From positions 1 through 20,535 of the forward strand of contig DNJI01000108.1 in the NCBI GenBank assembly GCA_003489145.1: 20,535 bases of DNA, read 5' to 3'. Numbering within the stretch: position 1 is the first letter of the stretch; each line of letters starts with the position of its first letter. The notes under the pieces are model-generated. The model did not search any database. It was not told the origin of the DNA and saw only the letters and a program-made list of their open reading frames with translations. This document shows positions 15,909 to 20,535 of the stretch, piece after piece. The DNA comes from Gammaproteobacteria bacterium (GTDB taxonomy: Bacteria > Pseudomonadota > Gammaproteobacteria > PS1 > Pseudothioglobaceae). The translations under genes were made by a program, and so were the position numbers.

Positions 15909-15954
15909 GTCTGGTTTTTTTTGGTTACTGTGTAAGCGAAGAAATCAAAGGCAA

Positions 15955-15990
15955 TAAAAAAAGCGCCATATTTGGCGCTTTTTTATTTTT
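15955..15990 (+). terminator. Second terminator downstream of sox
   Basis: The perfect stem AAGCGCCA / TGGCGCTT (15961-15968 with 15973-15980) has a four-base loop, an A-run on the left and a T-run on the right. With A and T flanks it could end transcripts from either direction. No gene converges from the other strand here, so it appears to be a back-up for the sox terminator. Confidence 0.88.
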
Positions 15991-16195
15991 ACACTCAACT
16001 CTCTCCTTGGAATGTTTGGTTAATGTTGCAGCGTTCACTATTTGAGGATTTATGAAACTTACGGTTTTTTTTATAACTCACCACAACATTAAGATTTAAA
16101 TTGTACCCTTAAATATAGTTCAAAAATAATCGTTTTTTTTTTGCAAATGAGTTTTTAAGGTAAACTTTTAATATAAATTAAGGGGTGGGATTTTA

Positions 16196-16393
16196 ATGAG
16201 AAAGAAAAAACATTTTGTCGAATACGCACAAGCCAAAAAAATGGTAAATGACTTTGAACTCTCGGTTGAAACCAAATTAGATTACCAAATATCATATAAA
16301 GAAATTCACGCAGACCTTCCTTCAGATCCGACATCAACTTATCAAAAAGAGTGGATTGACTGGAGTGTATTTTTAGACAAAAATTACATATAA
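16196..16393 (+). CDS. Small protein consisting of one integrase-associated repeat unit
   Basis: The 65-residue product starts with a basic stretch (RKKKHF), then YAQAKKMV and a C-terminal motif LPSDPTSTYQKEWIDWSVFL (residues 41-60). This matches the pattern IPxxPxxxYxxEWxxWxxWL, a roughly 50-residue repeat that I recall from some tyrosine-type phage integrase relatives and environmental proteins. There it often occurs in tandem and may bind DNA; that role is not established. Here one unit stands alone with no recombinase domain around it. A purine-rich GGGGTGGGA stands before the ATG. No signal peptide or membrane segment is visible. It could be a remnant of a larger element or an independent small protein. 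Confidence 0.6.
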   Translation: MRKKKHFVEYAQAKKMVNDFELSVETKLDYQISYKEIHADLPSDPTSTYQKEWIDWSVFLDKNYI

Positions 16394-16651
16394 ATTGCAC
16401 CATTTTAATAATTTATAAATTTCTGTTATTGTCTTTATTTTTAAATCAAAAAAATCATAAAAACCCTATTTTTCTGCATATTTATCACTAATTTTGACTA
16501 TTTATAGGGATTTTTTAAGGGTGTTTGCATTGTTTTCTAAATTTTATGGCAGAAAATAGCATTTAAAGTGCAAAAAAGCACATGGTTGCGCTATTGTTAG
16601 TCATAATGGGTATTTAAATTCTGACATCAATAAAATATAAAAGGGGAGCAC

Positions 16652-17083
16652 ATGTTTAGCGAAGGTGTAAAAAATAAAATTGATAAATTCGGTGATTTCT
16701 TAATTGAAGTATTTCATTTGTTGGGCTTGTTTGTGATTGGTGGTACGGTAGCTTGGTCTGCGGTTAGTGAATATTTACTGATTATGCAGCATGAGTCAGG
16801 TTTCGCTTCGCTTAAAGATATTTTATTACTGTTTATTTATTTAGAGCTTGGTGCGATGATCGGTATTTATTTTAAAACCCACCGTTTACCGGTGATATTC
16901 TTAATTTTTATTGCCATCACTGCAATTACAAGATTTCTGGTGATTGATATGAAGTCCTTGGTGGCCAATGATAGCTTTAATTTAATTATTATGGTTGCTT
17001 CTATTTTGATCCTGACTATTGCAGCAGGTATTTTAAGATTTACCGAAAAAAAATATGACACTTCAAGTGAGTGCTGTACATAG
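16652..17083 (+). CDS. psiE: PsiE-family membrane protein
   Basis: The 143-residue protein has about four membrane helices (residues roughly 18-42, 58-75, 80-97 and 105-128). It carries the PsiE-family pattern ELGAMIGIYFKTHRLP followed by ITAITRFLVID (residues about 69-108). PsiE is named from phosphate-starvation induction in E. coli, but its molecular role is not known, so the symbol denotes family only. AAGGGGAGCAC precedes the ATG. Two cysteines stand at the very C-terminus (ECCT). The next gene, a methionine-rich coiled-coil protein, begins 24 bases downstream and is probably in the same transcript. I see no clear pho box. Confidence 0.85.
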   Translation: MFSEGVKNKIDKFGDFLIEVFHLLGLFVIGGTVAWSAVSEYLLIMQHESGFASLKDILLLFIYLELGAMIGIYFKTHRLPVIFLIFIAITAITRFLVIDMKSLVANDSFNLIIMVASILILTIAAGILRFTEKKYDTSSECCT

Positions 17084-17107
17084 CTAATCAATATTAGGAG
17101 AGATAAA

Positions 17108-17575
17108 ATGAATGTTGCAATTAAAGTAGGGGCGTTATTAGTTGGCGGTTATGCCGCTTACGGCATGGGCTCTTTTATGTATAACATGGGTAATGACATG
17201 ACTGACATGACTCAATCAGTTGGGCGCATGACGAACGATGTTCATTCCATGGCTCAAGACATGAATGGCATGGCACGTAATATGATGCAAATGGCACAAA
17301 GCATGGTTGATGGCCAAAAGAAAATGGGTGATGATTTTGCTAATGTGGCTAGAGACATGAATGTAATGACTCGTTCCATGATATCGATGAGTAGAGACAT
17401 GAACGGTCTTGGATCGCATATTTCCAACATGAATACCAATATTAAAGAAATGAATGGTTCTATGGCACGTATGAGTGGCGACATGTCAACCATGAATAAC
17501 TCAATGTCAGGTATGCGCTATGATATTAATAAATTTACCAAACCTGAAAATATTATGATGCCTTGGATGCGCTAA
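17108..17575 (+). CDS. Membrane-anchored methionine-rich coiled-coil protein of unknown function
   Basis: I do not recognise a named family. Of 155 residues, 31 are methionine (20%). Residues 3-23 are a Gly/Ala-rich hydrophobic segment, probably a signal anchor. From residue 20 to 143 a hydrophobic residue occurs with 3-4 spacing. I assign 36 a/d core positions; 26 are Met, the rest Val, Ile, Leu or Phe, with one Gly and one stutter near 69-77. Apart from Met1, Met60 and three in the tail (ENIMMPWMR), every Met lies on the core. Non-core positions are mostly Asn, Asp, Ser, Thr, Gln and Arg. There is no Cys. TAGGAGAGATAAA precedes the ATG. The gene follows psiE by 24 bases and is closed by a terminator. 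A membrane-tethered, probably periplasmic, parallel coiled coil is inferred. Confidence 0.85.
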   Translation: MNVAIKVGALLVGGYAAYGMGSFMYNMGNDMTDMTQSVGRMTNDVHSMAQDMNGMARNMMQMAQSMVDGQKKMGDDFANVARDMNVMTRSMISMSRDMNGLGSHISNMNTNIKEMNGSMARMSGDMSTMNNSMSGMRYDINKFTKPENIMMPWMR

Positions 17576-17592
17576 GGTTGATCTCGTTTTTT

Positions 17593-17619
17593 AAAAACCG
17601 CCTTAAAGGGCGGTTTTTT
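17593..17619 (+). terminator. Terminator of the psiE / Met-coil unit
   Basis: A perfect 10-bp stem AAAAACCGCC / GGCGGTTTTT (17593-17602 with 17609-17618) with a 6-base loop and T-run lies 17 bases after the stop of the methionine-rich gene. Confidence 0.93.
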
Positions 17620-17734
17620 ATTGGCTAAAATTTTTAATTGTTTTTAATTTAAAAATATAAATAATCCGTAATTTTCCAGTTGTAAAATGAAGTGTATTAT
17701 GCGAATTTTTTTAGTAATTTCTTAGTGTTATTGG

Positions 17735-20535
17735 ATGCCTGATTCTGAGTTTGTCCACCTGCATTGTCACAGTGAATATTCCGTTGAGAATAGTTTAATT
17801 CGCATACCAAAATTGGTAAAAAAAGCCAAAGAACTCGGCATGAGCTCTATTGCGCTTACTGATAATGCCAATCTATTTGCGGCTGTTAAGCTTTATAAAG
17901 AAGCCAAAAGCGCTGGTATTAAGCCAATCTTTGGTGCCGAGCTTATTCTTAAAGGTGAAGATCAAAATTTCTCTTTACTGCTTTTGTGTCAAAATCAACA
18001 AGGCTATCTGAATTTATCCGAGCTGATTTCATTGTCTTATTTGCAAGGTCAAACGCTTGATGGTGTGAGTATTACTGCCGAGCAGTTACAAGCGTACCAC
18101 CATGGCTTGATACTCATTGCACTACCGGTACGTAGTGATGTGGCACAACACTTAATTAACAATCAAATGCCTGAGGCAAATCAACAAGCTCAAGCTTGGA
18201 AAACTGTTTTTGGTGATCGTTTTTACCTGGGAGTACAACGTACGGGTCGAACTTATGATGAGCGCCACTTGCATCTTTGTGTTGAACTTGGCTTAGCGCT
18301 TGACATTCCTTTGGTGGCAACCAATGATGTGGAATTTTTACAAAAACAAGATTTCGACGCACACGAGGCCAGAATCTGTATTTCCCAAGGTGGCTTGTTG
18401 GATGATGCACGCCGTGAAAAACACTACCACACTGAGCAGTATTTAAAATCAGGTGAAGCAATGGAGGATTTATTTTCCGACTTGCCTGAGGTAATCATTA
18501 ACAGTGCTGAAATCGCTAAGCGCTGCAATGTACATTTTGAATTGTATAAAAAGAATTATTTGCCGGATTTCCCAATTCCAGAAGGGTTGAATATTGCGCA
18601 ATTTTTCACTCAAGAGTCAGAAGCGGGTTTAGACAATCGTTTGCAAGACATCAAAGCAGATCGTCAGATTTATGATGATCGCTTGGCATTTGAATTATCA
18701 GTGATTATTCAAATGGAATTTCCAGGGTATTTTTTGATCGTTGCTGATTTTATTCGTTGGTCAAAAGATAACGGCATTCCTGTGGGTCCTGGTCGTGGCT
18801 CTGGTGCAGGCTCTTTGGTGGCTTATGCGTTAGGTATTACCAATGTTGATCCAATCAAGCATGAGTTATTATTTGAGCGTTTTCTAAACCCTGAACGTGT
18901 TTCAATGCCAGATTTTGATATTGATTTTTGCACCGATCGTCGTGATGAAGTGATTGACTATGTCTCTAAGAAGTATGGTGCTGAGAAAGTATCACAGATT
19001 ATTACTTACGGCACCATGGCGGCTAAAGGTGTTGTGCGTGACGTAGGACGTGTTTTAGGCCATCCTTACGGTTTTAGTGACCGGATATCTAAGTCTATCC
19101 CTAACGACCTTAAAATCAATCTTTCAAGAGCACTGGGTTATTTCAATGAAGGTGACTCACAAGAGAATAAAGACAAGTGGTATTCTGAAGAATTGAAAAA
19201 TCGATATGACTCTGAAGAAAGCGTCACCACTTTGATTGATTTATCACTAGAGTTAGAAGGTTTGGTTCGTAATGTGGGTACACACGCCGGTGGCGTACTC
19301 ATTGCCCCAAGTAAGATTAGTGATTTTTGCCCGATTTATAAAGGCCCTAACGAATCAGATGGCGTGGTTTCGCAATTTGACATGAAAGATGTTGAGGCCA
19401 TGGGTTTGGTGAAGTTTGATTTCTTGGGCTTATCCAACCTGACGGTAATTGATAAAACTGTAAAACTTATTTTTGCCAAAGGTTTGAGTGATGAGTTAAT
19501 TGATTTAGACACTTTGTCTTTGGATGATAACGGTGTGTACGAGTTGTTACAACGCTGTGATACTACTGGTATTTTCCAGCTTGAATCAGAGGGCATGCGT
19601 GGTTATTTGAAAAAACTCCAAGCTGATTCATTTGAAGACATTGTGGCTATGCTAGCCTTATACCGACCGGGTCCGCTCGGCGCTGGCATGGTCGATGACT
19701 ATATTAATGTGAAGCACGGCACGCAAAAGGTTAAGTACCCGCATCCAATGTTAGAAGAGATTCTTAAACCAACCAATGGCGTGTTCTTATACCAAGAGCA
19801 AGTGATGAAATCTGCCCAAGTTATGGCGGGTTATTCGCTTGGTGGTGCCGATTTATTGCGCCGTGCGATGGGTAAAAAAATCGCTGCAGAGATGGACGCA
19901 CAGCGTGATGTGTTTGTCAAAGGTGCGGCTGAGCGCGAGATTGATGTCAAAAAAGCCAATGAAATTTTTGACTTGATTGATAAGTTCTCAGGTTATGGGT
20001 TTAACAAATCACACTCGGTGGCCTATGCTTATATTTCTTATCAAACTGCTTGGTTAAAGGCGCATTATCCTGCTGCTTTTATGGCATCGGTACTTTCAGG
20101 CATGATGGATGATACAGACCGAATTGCCTTTACTGTTAAGGAAGTGCAAGCCATGGGTTTGACCGTTGATGGCCCGAGCGTTAATACCTCTTATCATCAG
20201 TTTAGTATCCGAGATGAAAAAATCATTACTTACGGTTTAGGTGCGATCAAGGGTGTGGGTGAAGCCTTGGTTGAAGTCTTAGTGGCTGAGCGAGAAGCAA
20301 ATGGCGAGTATCAAGATTTGTTTGATTTTTGTTCGCGTATTGAGCGTCGATCTTTGAATAAGCGCGCCGTTGAAGCTTTGATTTATAGTGGTGCTTTAGA
20401 TGGTTTTGGTGTTAATCGTGCTAGTTTGATTAAAAGCTATCCAAGTGCAATGAAGCAAGCAGAGCAACGACAAAATGACCAATCTAGTGGGCAAAGTGGC
20501 TTATTTGCAAATGAGCAAGTACACAACGAGTATGA
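17735..20535 (+). CDS. dnaE: DNA polymerase III subunit alpha (3' end outside window)
   Basis: This is the catalytic subunit of the replicative polymerase. The frame is open from ATG 17735 to the window edge, 933 codons, about four-fifths of the 1160 residues of E. coli DnaE. The N-terminal PHP domain starts FVHLHCHSEYS. The palm has GPGRGSGAGSLVAYALGIT and PDFDIDFC, with Asp395 and Asp397 as probable metal ligands. KFDFLGL supplies the third (Asp562), followed by YRPGPLGAGM, and SGYGFNKSHSVAYA lies near residue 756. The sequence ends in the region after the helix-hairpin-helix. The start matches the family, but only TTGG stands before it, a weak ribosome-binding site. TATTAT at 17695-17700 may be a -10 box. 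Confidence 0.97.
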   Translation, partial: MPDSEFVHLHCHSEYSVENSLIRIPKLVKKAKELGMSSIALTDNANLFAAVKLYKEAKSAGIKPIFGAELILKGEDQNFSLLLLCQNQQGYLNLSELISLSYLQGQTLDGVSITAEQLQAYHHGLILIALPVRSDVAQHLINNQMPEANQQAQAWKTVFGDRFYLGVQRTGRTYDERHLHLCVELGLALDIPLVATNDVEFLQKQDFDAHEARICISQGGLLDDARREKHYHTEQYLKSGEAMEDLFSDLPEVIINSAEIAKRCNVHFELYKKNYLPDFPIPEGLNIAQFFTQESEAGLDNRLQDIKADRQIYDDRLAFELSVIIQMEFPGYFLIVADFIRWSKDNGIPVGPGRGSGAGSLVAYALGITNVDPIKHELLFERFLNPERVSMPDFDIDFCTDRRDEVIDYVSKKYGAEKVSQIITYGTMAAKGVVRDVGRVLGHPYGFSDRISKSIPNDLKINLSRALGYFNEGDSQENKDKWYSEELKNRYDSEESVTTLIDLSLELEGLVRNVGTHAGGVLIAPSKISDFCPIYKGPNESDGVVSQFDMKDVEAMGLVKFDFLGLSNLTVIDKTVKLIFAKGLSDELIDLDTLSLDDNGVYELLQRCDTTGIFQLESEGMRGYLKKLQADSFEDIVAMLALYRPGPLGAGMVDDYINVKHGTQKVKYPHPMLEEILKPTNGVFLYQEQVMKSAQVMAGYSLGGADLLRRAMGKKIAAEMDAQRDVFVKGAAEREIDVKKANEIFDLIDKFSGYGFNKSHSVAYAYISYQTAWLKAHYPAAFMASVLSGMMDDTDRIAFTVKEVQAMGLTVDGPSVNTSYHQFSIRDEKIITYGLGAIKGVGEALVEVLVAEREANGEYQDLFDFCSRIERRSLNKRAVEALIYSGALDGFGVNRASLIKSYPSAMKQAEQRQNDQSSGQSGLFANEQVHNEY

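Larger units (their letters stand above)
15861..16195. other. 335-base gene-free stretch after the sox operon
   Basis: It begins with the two terminators listed separately. The remaining 200 bases are very AT-rich with several T-runs, for example around 16070 and 16131-16142. I see no conserved gene, only a 15-codon frame at 16051 without a convincing ribosome-binding site. TTGCAA at 16141 and AT-rich sequence near 16169-16177 could belong to a promoter for the next small gene, but the spacing is poor. Confidence 0.6.

Noticed and set aside
16458..16516. Distant inverted repeat CCCTAT / ATAGGG with T-run before psiE as a possible small RNA terminator
   Set aside because: Only six pairs with a 34-base AT-rich loop; this is easily found by chance in such sequence and no promoter fits convincingly.
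16568..16581. Hairpin GTGC-A6-GCAC upstream of psiE as an operator
   Set aside because: Only four base pairs; too short to support a regulatory site without comparison to relatives.
15861..17640. Possible insertion sequence, CRISPR array or defence island in the accessory stretch
   Set aside because: No transposase, terminal inverted repeats, spaced direct repeats or nuclease/toxin motifs were seen; the integrase-type repeat alone is not enough to call a mobile element.

Overview
The window is a low-GC gammaproteobacterial chromosome segment, almost entirely on the + strand. It suggests a sulfur-oxidising bacterium, perhaps of the SUP05/Thioglobus/bivalve-symbiont type. The reasons are the classical tuf-trpT-secE-nusG-rplKAJL-rpoBC order, gamma-type RpoB/RpoC/DnaE sequences, and a thiosulfate-oxidation (sox) operon. 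The taxon is an inference; no 16S gene is present.

Positions 1-11872 hold the transcription/translation block: the last codons of a tuf gene, tandem hairpins, tRNA-Trp(CCA), secE, nusG, rplK, rplA, a strongly structured leader where the L10 autoregulatory site normally lies, rplJ, rplL, an attenuator-like hairpin, rpoB, rpoC and a strong terminator.

Positions 11929-13383 hold trpE alone, without trpG beside it and with almost no leader or Shine-Dalgarno sequence. Positions 13384-15908 hold a compact periplasmic sox operon: soxX, soxY, soxZ, soxA and a small secreted protein that I read as SoxK, the SoxAX-binding subunit. SoxYZ carries the sulfur substrate on the SoxY C-terminal cysteine, and SoxAX(K) is the c-type cytochrome complex that loads it. 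soxB and soxCD are not in the window. The sox leader can fold into two mutually exclusive hairpins, the second followed by seven T, which looks like an attenuator.

Positions 15909-17640 are the accessory part: tandem terminators, an orphan 65-residue protein made of one integrase-associated repeat, a PsiE-family membrane protein, and a 155-residue membrane-anchored protein that is 20% methionine. Its methionines fall almost perfectly on the a/d positions of a long heptad coiled coil. This 'methionine zipper' is the most unusual item in the window. psiE and this gene form a two-gene unit ended by a terminator.

Positions 17735-20535 hold the 5' four-fifths of dnaE (replicative DNA polymerase III alpha), open at the window edge.
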